From Lasioglossum baleicum (Eukaryota > Arthropoda > Insecta > Hymenoptera > Halictidae): DNA of 64,000 nt. Below are positions 1-13,565 of the stretch, one piece after another. The position numbers and the translations under genes were made by a program. The stretch lies in assembly GCF_051020765.1 (NCBI RefSeq), contig NW_027469516.1:49776-113775 (forward strand). The letters run 5' to 3'. The notes under the pieces are model-generated. The model was not told where the DNA came from. It worked only from the letters and a program-made list of their open reading frames with translations, and did no database searches. Numbering within the stretch: position 1 is the first letter of the stretch; every line of letters begins with the position of its first letter.

Positions 1-1449
1 CGCATAACGCATAATGCATAACGCATAACGCATAACGCATAACGCATAACGCATAACGCATAACGCATAACGCATAACGCATAACGCATAACGCATAACG
101 CATAACGCATATCGCATAGCCCATAACGTATAACGCATAACGCATAACGCATAATGCAAAAGTCATAACGCATAACGCATAACGCATAACGCATAACGCA
201 TAACGCATAACGCATAACGCATAACGCATAACGCATAACGCATTACGCATAACGCATAACGCATAACGCATAACGCATAACGCATAACGCATAACGCATA
301 ACGCATAACGCATAACGCATAACGCATAACGCATAACGCATAACGCATATCGCATAACGCATAACGCATAACGCATAACGCATAACGCATAACGCATAAC
401 GCATAACGCATAACGCATAACGCATAACGCATAACGCATAACGCATAACGCATAACGCATAACGCATAACGCATAACGCATAACGCATAACGCATAACGC
501 ATAACGCATAACGCATAACGCATAACGCATAACGCATAACGCATAACGCATAACGCATAACGCATAACGCATAACGCATAACGCATAACGCATAACGCAT
601 AACGCATAACGCATAACGCATAACGCATAACGCATAACGCATAACGCATAACGCATAACGCATAACGCATAACGCATAACGCATAACGCATAACGCATAA
701 CGCATAACGCATAACGCATAACGCATAACGCATAACGCATAACGCATAACGCATAACGCATAACGCATAACGCATAACGCATAACGCATTACGCATAACG
801 CATAACGCATAACGCATAACGCATAACGCATAACGCATAACGCATAACGCATAACGCATAACGCATAACGCATAACGCATAGCCCATAACGCATAACGCA
901 TAACGCATAACGCATAACGCATAACGCATAACGCATAACGCATAGCCCATAACGCATAACGCATAACGCATAACGCATAATGCAAAAGTCATAACGCATA
1001 ACGCATAACGCATAACGCATAACGCATAACGCATAACGCATAACGCATAACGCATAACGCATAACGCATAACGCATAACGCATAACGCATAACGCATAAC
1101 GCATAACGCATAACGCATAACGCATAACGCATAACGCATAACGCATAACGCATAACGCATAACGCATAACGCATAACGCATAACGCATAACGCATAATGC
1201 ATAACGAATAACGCATAACGCATAACGCATAACGCATAACGCATAACGCATAACGCATAACGCATAACGTATAACGCATAACGCATAACGCATAACGCAT
1301 AACGCATAACGCATAACGCATAACGCATAACGCATAACGCATAACGCATAACGCATAACGCATAACGCATAACGCATAACGCATAACGCATAACGCATAA
1401 CGCATAACGCATAACGCATAACGCATAACGCATAACGCATAACGCATAA
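1..1449. repeat. Left segment: module F copy 1 and CGAATAA dyad
   Basis: Canonical array with these landmarks: TGCATAA 15; a block B context with CGCATAT 106, CGCATAG 113, CCCATAA 120, CGTATAA 127, TGCAAAA 155, GTCATAA 162; CGCATTA 239 and 785; CGCATAT 344; CGCATAG plus CCCATAA at 876 and 939; TGCAAAA 981; TGCATAA 1198 followed by CGAATAA 1205; CGTATAA 1268. The run from 351 to 784 is pure canonical. No unique flank is present at base 1. Confidence 0.93.
106..994. repeat. Module F copy 1
   Basis: Order CGCATAT 106, B 155, CGCATTA 239, CGCATAT 344, CGCATTA 785, CGCATAG 876 and 939, B 981. The same order recurs at 3235, 12486 and 20165. This copy lacks GGCATAA before its second CGCATTA and has CGTATAA at 127. 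Confidence 0.85.
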
Positions 1450-1547
1450 CCCATTGCGCATAACGCTTAACGCGTAACGCAAAACTCATAACGCATAACG
1501 CATAACGCATAACGTATAAACCATAAGGCATAACGCTTAGCCCATAA
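1450..1547. repeat. Block A copy 1, 98 bp, CGCTTAA subtype
   Basis: Reference copy of block A. Offsets from its start: CCCATTG 0, CGCTTAA +14, CGCGTAA +21, CGCAAAA +28, CTCATAA +35, three canonical units, CGTATAA +63, ACCATAA +70, GGCATAA +77, CGCTTAG +84, CCCATAA +91. CGCGTAA creates the palindrome ACGCGT. Later copies vary at +14 (CGCTTAA, GGCTTAA or CGCTTGA), in having two or three canonical units before CGTATAA, and in one case at +77. Confidence 0.96.
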
Positions 1548-2408
1548 CGCATAACGCATAACGCATAACGCATAACGCATAACGCATAACGCATAACGCA
1601 TAACGCATAACGCATAACGCATAACGCATAACGCATAACGCATAACGCATAACGCATAACGCATAACGCATAACGCATAACGCATAACGCATAACGCATA
1701 ACGCATAACGCATAACGCATAACGCATAACGCATAACGCATAACGCATAACGCATAACGCATAACGCATAACGCATAACGCATAACGCATAACGCATAAC
1801 GCATAACGCATAACGCATAACGCATAACGCATAACGCATAACGCATAACGCATAACGCATAACGCATAACGCATAACGCATAACGCATAACGCATAACGC
1901 ATAACGCATAACGCATAACGCATAACGCATAACGCATAACGCATAACGCATAACGCATAACGCATAACGCATAACGCATAACGCATAACGCATAACGCAT
2001 AACGCATAACGCATAACGCATAACGCATAACGCATAACGCATAACGCATAACGCATAACGCATAACGCATAACGCATAACGCATAACGCATAACGCATTA
2101 CGCATAACGCATAACGCATAACGCATAACGCATAACGCATAACGCATAACGCATAACGCATAACGCATAACGCATAACGCATAACGCATAACGCATAACC
2201 CATTGCGCATAACGCTTAACGCGTAACGCATAACGCATAACGCATAACGCATAACGCATAACGCATAACGCATAACGCATAACGCATAACGCATAACGCA
2301 TAACGCATAACGCATAACGCATAACGCATAACGCATAACGCATAACGCATAACGCATAACGCATAACGCATAACGCATAACGCATAACGCATAACGCATA
2401 ACGCATAA

Positions 2409-2506
2409 CCCATTGCGCATAAGGCTTAACGCGTAACGCAAAACTCATAACGCATAACGCATAACGCATAACGTATAAACCATAAGGCATAACGCTTAGC
2501 CCATAA
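2409..2506. repeat. Block A copy 2, 98 bp, GGCTTAA subtype
   Basis: Complete block with GGCTTAA at 2423. It is the only GGCTTAA copy in the first 13 kb. It lies 959 bp (137 units) after copy 1. Confidence 0.95.
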
Positions 2507-3234
2507 CGCATAACGCATAACGCATAACGCATAACGCATAACGCATAACGCATAACGCATAACGCATAACGCATAACGCATAACGCATAACGCATAACGC
2601 ATAACGCATAACGCATAACGCATAACGCATAACGCATAACGCATAACGCATAACGCATAACGCATAACGCATAACGCATAACGCATAACGCATAAACCAT
2701 AAGGCATAACGCTTAGCCCATAACGCATAACGCATAACGCATAACGCATAACGCATAACGCATAACGCATAACGCATAACGCCTAACGCATAACGCATAA
2801 CGCATAACGCATAACGCATAACGCATAACGCATAACGCATAACGCATAACGCATAACGCATAACGCATAACGCATAACGCATAACCCATTGCGCATAACG
2901 CTTAACGCGTAACGCATAACGCATAACGCATAACGCATAACGCATAACGCATAACGCATAACGCATAACGCATAACGCATAACGCATAACGCATAACGCA
3001 TAACGCATAACGCATAACGCATAACGCATAACGCATAACGCATAACGCATAACGCATAACGCATAACGCATAACGCATAACGCATAACGCATAACGCATA
3101 ACGCATAACGCATAACGCATAACGCATAACGCATAACGCATAACGCATAACGCATAACGCATAACGCATAACGCATAACGCATAACGCATAACGCATAAC
3201 GCATAACGCATAACGCATAACGCATAACGCATAA

Positions 3235-4011
3235 CGCATATCGCATAGCCCATAACGCATAACGCATAACGCATAACGCATAATGCAAAAGTCATAACGC
3301 ATAACGCATAACGCATAACGCATAACGCATAACGCATAACGCATAACGCATTACGCATAACGCATAACGCATAACGCATAACGCATAACGCATAACGCAT
3401 AACGCATAACGCATAACGCATAACGCATAACGCATAACGCATAACGCATAACGCATAACGCATAACGCATATCGCATAACGCATAACGCATAACGCATAA
3501 CGCATAACGCATAACGCATAACGCATAACGCATAACGCATAACGCATAACGCATAACGCATAACGCATAACGCATAACGCATAACGCATAACGCATAACG
3601 CATAACGCATAACGCATAACGCATAACGCATAACGCATAACGCATAACGCATAACGCATAACGCATAACGCATAACGCATAACGCATAACGCATAACGCA
3701 TAACGCATAACGCATAACGCATAACGCATAACGCATAACGCATAACGCATAACGCATAACGCATAACGCATAACGCATAACGCATAACGCATAACGCATA
3801 AGGCATAACGCATTACGCATAACGCATAACGCATAACGCATAACGCATAACGCATAACGCATAACGCATAACGCATAACGCATAACGCATAACGCATAGC
3901 CCATAACGCATAACGCATAACGCATAACGCATAACGCATAACGCATAACGCATAACGCATAACGCATAACGCATAACGCATAACGCATAACGCATAATGC
4001 AAAAGTCATAA
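3235..4011. repeat. Module F copy 2
   Basis: CGCATAT 3235, B 3284, CGCATTA 3347, CGCATAT 3466, GGCATAA 3802, CGCATTA 3809, CGCATAG 3893, B 3998. Confidence 0.87.
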
Positions 4012-4305
4012 CGCATAACGCATAACGCATAACGCATAACGCATAACGCATAACGCATAACGCATAACGCATAACGCATAACGCATAACGCATAACGCAT
4101 AACGCATAACGCATAACGCATAACGCATAACGCATAACGCATAACGCATAACGCATAACGCATAACGCATAACGCATAACGCATAACGCATAACGCATAA
4201 CGCATAACGCATAACGCATAACGCATAACGCATAACGCATAACGCATAACGCATAACGCATAACGCATAACGCATAACGCATAACGCATAACGCATAACG
4301 CATAA

Positions 4306-4872
4306 CGCATATCGCATAACGCATAACGCATAACGCATAACGCATAACGCATAACGCATAACGCATAACGCATAACGCATAACGCATAACGCATAACGCA
4401 TAACGCATAACGCATAACGCATAACGCATAACGCATAACGCATAACGCATAACGCATAACGCATAACGCATAACGCATAACGCATAACGCATAACGCATA
4501 ACGCATAACGCATAACGCATAACGCATAACGCATAACGCATAACGCATAACGCATAACGCATAACGCATAACGCATAACGCATAACGCATAACGCATAAC
4601 GCATAACGCATAACGCATAACGCATAACGCATAACGCATAACGCATAACGCATAAGGCATAACGCATTACGCATAACGCATAACGCATAACGCATAACGC
4701 ATAACGCATAACGCATAACGCATAACGCATAACGCATAACGCATAACGCATAACGCATAGCCCATAACGCATAACGCATAACGCATAACGCATAACGCAT
4801 AACGCATAACGCATAACGCATAACGCATAACGCATAACGCATAACGCATAACGCATAATGCAAAAGTCATAA
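4306..4872. repeat. Module F copy 3, right half only
   Basis: CGCATAT 4306, GGCATAA 4656, CGCATTA 4663, CGCATAG 4754, B 4859; the left CGCATAT and B are missing. Confidence 0.84.
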
Positions 4873-5061
4873 CGCATAACGCATAACGCATAACGCATAA
4901 CGCATAACGCATAACGCATAACGCATAACGCATAACGCATAACGCATAACGCATAACGCATAACGCATAACGCATAACGCATAACGCATAACGCATAACG
5001 CATAACGCATAACGCATAACGCATAACGCATAACGCATAACGCATAACGCATAACGCATAA

Positions 5062-5628
5062 CCCGTTACGCATAACGCATAACGCATAACGCATAACGCA
5101 TAACGCATAACGCATAACGCATAACGCATAACGCATAACGCATAACGCATAACGCATAACGCATAACGCATAACGCATAATGCATAACGAATAACGCATA
5201 ACGCATAACGCATAACGCATAACGCATAACGCATAACGCATAACGCATAACGCATAACGCATAACGCATAACGCATAACGCATAACGCATAACGCATAAC
5301 GCATAACGCATAACGCATAACGCATAACGCATAACGCATAACGCATAACGCATAACGCATAACGCATAACGCATAACGCATAACGCATAACGCATAACGC
5401 ATAACGCATAACGCATAACGCATAACGCATAACGCATAACGCATAACGCATAACGCATAACGCATAACGCATAACGCATAACGCATAACGCATAACCCGT
5501 TACGCATAACGCATAACGCATAACGCATAACGCATAACGCATAACGCATAACGCATAACGCATAACGCATAACGCATAACGCATAACGCATAACGCATAA
5601 CGCATAACGCATAATGCATAACGAATAA
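5062..5628. repeat. 434-bp duplication of CCCGTTA and TGCATAA-CGAATAA
   Basis: CCCGTTA 5062/5496 and TGCATAA plus CGAATAA 5181/5615 both recur at +434 bp. The left copy lacks the downstream CGAATAA plus CGTATAA group that the right copy has at 5741-5761. CCCGTTA recurs at 7736, 9851 and 11203 and nowhere after 11.2 kb. Confidence 0.9.
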
Positions 5629-5971
5629 CGCATAACGCATAACGCATAACGCATAACGCATAACGCATAACGCATAACGCATAACGCATAACGCATAACG
5701 CATAACGCATAACGCATAACGCATAACGCATAACGCATAACGAATAACGCATAACGTATAACGCATAACGCATAACGCATAACGCATAACGCATAACGCA
5801 TAACGCATAACGCATAACGCATAACGCATAACGCATAACGCATAACGCATAACGCATAACGCATAACGCATAACGCATAACGCATAACGCATAACGCATA
5901 ACGCATAACGCATAACGCATAACGCATAACGCATAACGCATAACGCATAACGCATAACGCATAACGCATAA

Positions 5972-6069
5972 CCCATTGCGCATAACGCTTAACGCGTAAC
6001 GCAAAACTCATAACGCATAACGCATAACGCATAACGTATAAACCATAAGGCATAACGCTTAGCCCATAA
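5972..6069. repeat. Block A copy 3, 98 bp, CGCTTAA subtype
   Basis: Complete block with CGCTTAA at 5986; opens HOR-I copy 1. Confidence 0.95.
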
Positions 6070-8197
6070 CGCATAACGCATAACGCATAACGCATAACGC
6101 ATAACGCATAACGCATAACGCATAACGCATAACGCATAACGCATAACGCATAACGCATAACGCATAACGCATAACGCATAACGCATAACGCATAACGCAT
6201 AACGCATAACGCATAACGCATAACGCATAACGCATAACGCATAACGCATAACGCATAACGCATAACGCATAACGCATTACGCATAACGCATAACGCATAA
6301 CGCATAACGCATAACGCATAACGCATAACGCATAACGCATAACGCATAACGCATAACGCATAACGCATAACGCATAACGCATAACGCATAACCCATTGCG
6401 CATAACGCTTAACGCGTAACGCATAACGCATAACGCATAACGCATAACGCATAACGCATAACGCATAACGCATAACGCATAACGCATAACGCATAACGCA
6501 TAACGCATAACGCATAACGCATAACGCATAACGCATAACGCTTAGCCCATAACGCATAACGCATAACGCATAACGCATAACGCATAACGCATAACGCATA
6601 ACGCATAACGCATAACGCATAACGCATAACGCATAACGCATAACGCATAACGCATAACGCATAACGCATAACGCATAACGCATAAACCATAAGGCATAAC
6701 GCTTAGCCCATAACGCATAACGCATAACGCATAACGCATAACGCATAACGCATAACGCCTAACGCATAACGCATAACGCATAACGCATAACGCATAACGC
6801 ATAACGCATAACGCATAACGCATAACGCATAACGCATAACGCATAACGCATAACCCATTGCGCATAACGCTTAACGCGTAACGCATAACGCATAACGCAT
6901 AACGCATAACGCATAACGCATAACGCATAACGCATAACGCATAACGCATAACGCATAACGCATAACGCATAACGCATAAACCATAAGGCATAACGCTTAG
7001 CCCATAACGCATAACGCATAACGCATAACGCATAACGCATAACGCATAACGCATAACGCATAACGCATAACGCATAACGCATAACGCATAACGCATAACG
7101 CATAACGCATAACGCATAACGCATAACGCATAACGCATAACGCATAACGCATAACGCATAACGCATAACGCATAACGCATAACGCATAACGCATAACGCA
7201 TAACGCATAACGCATAACGCATAACGCATAACGCATAACGCATAACGCATAACGCATAACGCATAACGCATAACGCATAACGCATAACGCATAACGCATA
7301 ACGCATAACGCATAACGCATAACGCATAACGCATAACGCATAACGCATAACGCATAATGCAAAAGTCATAACGCATAACGCATAACGCATAACGCATAAC
7401 GCATAACGCATAACGCATAACGCATAACGCATAACGCATAACGCATAACGCATAACGCATAACGCATAACGCATAACGCATAACGCATAATGCAAAAGTC
7501 ATAACGCATAACGCATAACGCATAACGCATAACGCATAACGCATAACGCATAACGCATAACGCATAACGCATAACGCATAACGCATAACGCATAACGCAT
7601 AACGCATAACGCATAACGCATAACGCATAACGCATAACGCATAACGCATAACGCATAACGCATAACGCATAACGCATAACGCATAACGCATAACGCATAA
7701 CGCATAACGCATAACGCATAACGCATAACGCATAACCCGTTACGCATAACGCATAACGCATAACGCATAACGCATAACGCATAACGCATAACGCATAACG
7801 CATAACGCATAACGCATAACGCATAACGCATAACGCATAACGCATAACGCATAACGCATAATGCATAACGAATAACGCATAACGCATAACACATAACGCA
7901 TAACGCATAACGCATAACGCATAACGCATAACGCATAACGCATAACGCATAACGCATAACGCATAACGCATAACGCATAACGAATAACGCATAACGTATA
8001 ACGCATAACGCATAACGCATAACGCATAACGCATAACGCATAACGCATAACGCATAACGCATAACGCATAACGCATAACGCATAACGCATAACGCATAAC
8101 GCATAACGCATAACGCATAACGCATAACGCATAACGCATAACGCATAACGCATAACGCATAACGCATAACGCATAACGCATAACGCATAACGCATAA
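5972..8197. repeat. HOR-I copy 1 (2,226 bp, 318 units)
   Basis: Order of landmarks: block A 5972, CGCATTA 6273, block D 6392, CGCTTAG plus CCCATAA 6539, block E 6686, CGCCTAA 6756, block D 6854, block E 6980, block B 7358 and 7491, CCCGTTA 7736, TGCATAA plus CGAATAA 7862, CACATAA 7890, CGAATAA 7981, CGTATAA 7995, then the next block A. The order from E 6686 onward recurs in copy 2, which lacks the first D, the lone CGCTTAG and the CACATAA. Confidence 0.9.
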
Positions 8198-8295
8198 CCC
8201 ATTGCGCATAACGCTTAACGCGTAACGCAAAACTCATAACGCATAACGCATAACGCATAACGTATAAACCATAAGGCATAACGCTTAGCCCATAA
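8198..8295. repeat. Block A copy 4, 98 bp, CGCTTAA subtype
   Basis: Complete block with CGCTTAA at 8212; opens HOR-I copy 2. Confidence 0.95.
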
Positions 8296-9275
8296 CGCAT
8301 AACGCATAACGCATAACGCATAACGCATAACGCATAACGCATAACGCATAACGCATAACGCATAACGCATAACGCATAACGCATAACGCATAACGCATAA
8401 CGCATAACGCATAACGCATAACGCATAACGCATAACGCATAACGCATAACGCATAACGCATAACGCATAACGCATAACGCATAACGCATAACGCATAACG
8501 CATAACGCATAACGCATAACGCATAACGCATAACGCATAACGCATAACGCATAACGCATAACGCATAACGCATAACGCATAACGCATAACGCATAACGCA
8601 TAACGCATAACGCATAACGCATAACGCATAACGCATAACGCATAACGCATAACGCATAACGCATAACGCATAACGCATAACGCATAACGCATAACGCATA
8701 ACGCATAACGCATAACGCATAACGCATAACGCATAACGCATAACGCATAACGCATAACGCATAACGCATAACGCATAACGCATAACGCATAACGCATAAA
8801 CCATAAGGCATAACGCTTAGCCCATAACGCATAACGCATAACGCATAACGCATAACGCATAACGCATAACGCCTAACGCATAACGCATAACGCATAACGC
8901 ATAACGCATAACGCATAACGCATAACGCATAACGCATAACGCATAACGCATAACGCATAACGCATAACCCATTGCGCATAACGCTTAACGCGTAACGCAT
9001 AACGCATAACGCATAACGCATAACGCATAACGCATAACGCATAACGCATAACGCATAACGCATAACGCATAACGCATAACGCATAAACCATAAGGCATAA
9101 CGCTTAGCCCATAACGCATAACGCATAACGCATAACGCATAACGCATAACGCATAACGCATAACGCATAACGCATAACGCATAACGCATAACGCATAACG
9201 CATAACGCATAACGCATAACGCATAACGCATAACGCATAACGCATAACGCATAACGCATAACGCATAACGCATAA

Positions 9276-9283
9276 CGCATAAA
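9276..9283. other. 8-mer unit, +1 A
   Basis: CGCATAAA instead of CGCATAA. Landmarks before start at positions that are 1 modulo 7; landmarks after are at 2 modulo 7. Confidence 0.96.
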
Positions 9284-10305
9284 CGCATAACGCATAACGC
9301 ATAACGCATAACGCATAACGCATAACGCATAACGCATAACGCATAACGCATAACGCATAACGCATAACGCATAACGCATAACGCATAACGCATAACGCAT
9401 AACGCATAACGCATAACGCATAACGCATAACGCATAACGCATAACGCATAACGCATAACGCATAACGCATAACGCATAACGCATAATGCAAAAGTCATAA
9501 CGCATAACGCATAACGCATAACGCATAACGCATAACGCATAACGCATAACGCATAACGCATAACGCATAACGCATAACGCATAACGCATAACGCATAATG
9601 CAAAAGTCATAACGCATAACGCATAACGCATAACGCATAACGCATAACGCATAACGCATAACGCATAACGCATAACGCATAACGCATAACGCATAACGCA
9701 TAACGCATAACGCATAACGCATAACGCATAACGCATAACGCATAACGCATAACGCATAACGCATAACGCATAACGCATAACGCATAACGCATAACGCATA
9801 ACGCATAACGCATAACGCATAACGCATAACGCATAACGCATAACGCATAACCCGTTACGCATAACGCATAACGCATAACGCATAACGCATAACGCATAAC
9901 GCATAACGCATAACGCATAACGCATAACGCATAACGCATAACGCATAACGCATAACGCATAACGCATAATGCATAACGAATAACGCATAACGCATAACGC
10001 ATAACGCATAACGCATAACGCATAACGCATAACGCATAACGCATAACGCATAACGCATAACGCATAACGCATAACGCATAACGCATAACGAATAACGCAT
10101 AACGTATAACGCATAACGCATAACGCATAACGCATAACGCATAACGCATAACGCATAACGCATAACGCATAACGCATAACGCATAACGCATAACGCATAA
10201 CGCATAACGCATAACGCATAACGCATAACGCATAACGCATAACGCATAACGCATAACGCATAACGCATAACGCATAACGCATAACGCATAACGCATAACG
10301 CATAA

Positions 10306-10403
10306 CCCATTGCGCATAACGCTTAACGCGTAACGCAAAACTCATAACGCATAACGCATAACGCATAACGTATAAACCATAAGGCATAACGCTTAGCCCA
10401 TAA
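10306..10403. repeat. Block A copy 5, 98 bp, CGCTTAA subtype
   Basis: Complete block with CGCTTAA at 10320; followed by the longest pure canonical run found. Confidence 0.95.
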
Positions 10404-11019
10404 CGCATAACGCATAACGCATAACGCATAACGCATAACGCATAACGCATAACGCATAACGCATAACGCATAACGCATAACGCATAACGCATAACGCATA
10501 ACGCATAACGCATAACGCATAACGCATAACGCATAACGCATAACGCATAACGCATAACGCATAACGCATAACGCATAACGCATAACGCATAACGCATAAC
10601 GCATAACGCATAACGCATAACGCATAACGCATAACGCATAACGCATAACGCATAACGCATAACGCATAACGCATAACGCATAACGCATAACGCATAACGC
10701 ATAACGCATAACGCATAACGCATAACGCATAACGCATAACGCATAACGCATAACGCATAACGCATAACGCATAACGCATAACGCATAACGCATAACGCAT
10801 AACGCATAACGCATAACGCATAACGCATAACGCATAACGCATAACGCATAACGCATAACGCATAACGCATAACGCATAACGCATAACGCATAACGCATAA
10901 CGCATAACGCATAACGCATAACGCATAACGCATAACGCATAACGCATAACGCATAACGCATAACGCATAACGCATAACGCATAACGCATAACGCATAACG
11001 CATAACGCATAACGCATAA

Positions 11020-11027
11020 CGCAATAA
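11020..11027. other. 8-mer unit, CGCAATAA
   Basis: One extra A within CAT. Register moves to 3 modulo 7. Confidence 0.96.
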
Positions 11028-11713
11028 CGCATAACGCATAACGCATAACGCATAACGCATAACGCATAACGCATAACGCATAACGCATAACGCATAACGC
11101 ATAACGCATAACGCATAACGCATAACGCATAACGCATAACGCATAACGCATAACGCATAACGCATAACGCATAACGCATAACGCATAACGCATAACGCAT
11201 AACCCGTTACGCATAACGCATAACGCATAACGCATAACGCATAACGCATAACGCATAACGCATAACGCATAACGCATAACGCATAACGCATAACGCATAA
11301 CGCATAACGCATAACGCATAACGCATAACGCATAACGCATAACGCATAACGCATAATGCATAACGAATAACGCATAACGCATAACGCATAACGCATAACG
11401 CATAACGCATAACGCATAACGCATAACGCATAACGCATAACGCATAACGCATAACGCATAACGCATAACGCATAACGAATAACGCATAACGTATAACGCA
11501 TAACGCATAACGCATAACGCATAACGCATAACGCATAACGCATAACGCATAACGCATAACGCATAACGCATAACGCATAACGCATAACGCATAACGCATA
11601 ACGCATAACGCATAACGCATAACGCATAACGCATAACGCATAACGCATAACGCATAACGCATAACGCATAACGCATAACGCATAACGCATAACGCATAAC
11701 GCATAACGCATAA

Positions 11714-11811
11714 CCCATTGCGCATAACGCTTAACGCGTAACGCAAAACTCATAACGCATAACGCATAACGCATAACGTATAAACCATAAGGCATAACGC
11801 TTAGCCCATAA
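11714..11811. repeat. Block A copy 6, 98 bp, CGCTTAA subtype
   Basis: Complete block with CGCTTAA at 11728; last CGCTTAA copy before the GGCTTAA zone. An 8-mer follows at 11840. Confidence 0.95.
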
Positions 11812-11839
11812 CGCATAACGCATAACGCATAACGCATAA

Positions 11840-11847
11840 CGCATAAA
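11840..11847. other. 8-mer unit, +1 A
   Basis: CGCATAAA, 126 bp after the start of block A copy 6. Register moves to 4 modulo 7. Confidence 0.96.
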
Positions 11848-12043
11848 CGCATAACGCATAACGCATAACGCATAACGCATAACGCATAACGCATAACGCA
11901 TAACGCATAACGCATAACGCATAACGCATAACGCATAACGCATAACGCATAACGCATAACGCATAACGCATAACGCATAACGCATAACGCATAACGCATA
12001 ACGCATAACGCATAACGCATAACGCATAACGCATAACGCATAA

Positions 12044-12051
12044 CGCATAAA
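12044..12051. other. 8-mer unit, +1 A
   Basis: CGCATAAA in a pure canonical context. Register moves to 5 modulo 7. Confidence 0.96.
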
Positions 12052-12485
12052 CGCATAACGCATAACGCATAACGCATAACGCATAACGCATAACGCATAA
12101 CGCATAACGCATAACGCATAACGCATAACGCATAACGCATAACGCATAACGCATAACGCATAACGCATAACGCATAACGCATAACGCATAACGCATAACG
12201 CATAACGCATAACGCATAACGCATAACGCATAACGCATAACGCATAACGCATAACGCATAACGCATAACGCATAACGCATAACGCATAACGCATAACGCA
12301 TAACGCATAACGCATAACGCATAACGCATAACGCATAACGCATAACGCATAACGCATAACGCATAACGCATAACGCATAACGCATAACGCATAACGCATA
12401 ACGCATAACGCATAACGCATAACGCATAACGCATAACGCATAACGCATAACGCATAACGCATAACGCATAACGCATAACGCATAA

Positions 12486-13186
12486 CGCATATCGCATAGC
12501 CCATAACGCATAACGCATAACGCATAACGCATAATGCAAAAGTCATAACGCATAACGCATAACGCATAACGCATAACGCATAACGCATAACGCATAACGC
12601 ATAACGCATAACGCATAACGCATAACGCATAACGCATAACGCATAACGCATAACGCATAACGCATATCGCATAACGCATAACGCATAACGCATAACGCAT
12701 AACGCATAACGCATAACGCATAACGCATAACGCATAACGCATAACGCATAACGCATAACGCATAACGCATAACGCATAACGCATAACGCATAACGCATAA
12801 CGCATAACGCATAACGCATAACGCATAACGCATAACGCATAACGCATAACGCATAACGCATAACGCATAACGCATAACGCATAACGCATAACGCATAAAC
12901 GCATAACGCATAACGCATAACGCATAACGCATAACGCATAACGCATAACGCATAACGCATAAGGCATAACGCATTACGCATAACGCATAACGCATAACGC
13001 ATAACGCATAACGCATAACGCATAACGCATAACGCATAACGCATAACGCATAGCCCATAACGCATAACGCATAACGCATAACGCATAACGCATAACGCAT
13101 AACGCATAACGCATAACGCATAACGCATAACGCATAACGCATAACGCATAACGCATAACGCATAACGCATAATGCAAAAGTCATAA
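12486..13186. repeat. Module F copy 4, with an 8-mer
   Basis: CGCATAT 12486, B 12535, CGCATAT 12661, 8-mer 12892, GGCATAA 12963, CGCATTA 12970, CGCATAG 13047, B 13173. Leads into block A copy 7. Confidence 0.87.
12892..12899. other. 8-mer unit, +1 A
   Basis: CGCATAAA inside module F copy 4; the other F copies have no extra base. Register moves to 6 modulo 7. Confidence 0.96.
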
Positions 13187-13284
13187 CGCATAACGCATAA
13201 CGCATAACGCATAACGCATAACGCATAACGCATAACGCATAACGCATAACGCATAACGCATAACGCATAACGCATAACGCATAA

Positions 13285-13292
13285 CGCATAAA
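13285..13292. other. 8-mer unit, +1 A
   Basis: CGCATAAA between block B 13173 and block A 13468. Register moves to 0 modulo 7. Confidence 0.96.
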
Positions 13293-13467
13293 CGCATAAC
13301 GCATAACGCATAACGCATAACGCATAACGCATAACGCATAACGCATAACGCATAACGCATAACGCATAACGCATAACGCATAACGCATAACGCATAACGC
13401 ATAACGCATAACGCATAACGCATAACGCATAACGCATAACGCATAACGCATAACGCATAACGCATAA

Positions 13468-13565
13468 CCCATTGCGCATAAGGCTTAACGCGTAACGCAA
13501 AACTCATAACGCATAACGCATAACGCATAACGTATAAACCATAAGGCATAACGCTTAGCCCATAA
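13468..13565. repeat. Block A copy 7, 98 bp, GGCTTAA subtype
   Basis: Complete block with GGCTTAA at 13482; first of an unbroken series of GGCTTAA copies running to 59351. Confidence 0.95.

Larger units (their letters stand above)
1450..5971. repeat. Segment with two A blocks, module F and the first CCCGTTA pair
   Basis: Landmarks in order: block A 1450; pure run 1548-2093; CGCATTA 2094; block D 2199; block A 2409; block E 2696; CGCCTAA 2780; block D 2885; module F from 3235; a second partial F from 4306; block B 4859; CCCGTTA 5062 and 5496; TGCATAA plus CGAATAA at 5181 and 5615; CGAATAA 5741 with CGTATAA 5755. The E, CGCCTAA, D order is the same as in HOR-I. Confidence 0.92.
8198..10305. 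repeat. HOR-I copy 2 (2,108 bp, contains a +1 unit)
   Basis: Landmarks: block A 8198, pure run 8296-8799, block E 8800, CGCCTAA 8870, block D 8968, block E 9087, 8-mer 9276, block B 9487 and 9599, CCCGTTA 9851, TGCATAA plus CGAATAA 9970, CGAATAA 10089, CGTATAA 10103. E to CGCCTAA (70) and CGCCTAA to D (98) equal copy 1; longer gaps differ by whole units, plus one base at the 8-mer. Confidence 0.9.
10306..11713. repeat. Truncated HOR-I copy 3
   Basis: Starts with block A 10306 and ends before block A 11714. It keeps the last third of HOR-I (CCCGTTA 11203, TGCATAA plus CGAATAA 11357, CGAATAA 11476, CGTATAA 11490) but lacks the E, CGCCTAA, D and B landmarks. In their place is a pure run 10404-11019 (88 units, the longest I found), ended by the 8-mer at 11020. 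Confidence 0.88.
11714..13467. repeat. Indel-rich segment with module F
   Basis: Block A 11714 is followed by 8-mers at 11840 and 12044, module F from 12486 (with an 8-mer at 12892) and another 8-mer at 13285. The four extra bases explain why the distance to the next block A (1,754 bp) is 4 more than a multiple of 7. Apart from block A, module F and the 8-mers, units are canonical. Confidence 0.92.

Noticed and set aside
3813..6746. 977-codon minus-strand frame crossing HOR-I and module F
   Set aside because: Same reason; it crosses HOR borders with no change of composition.
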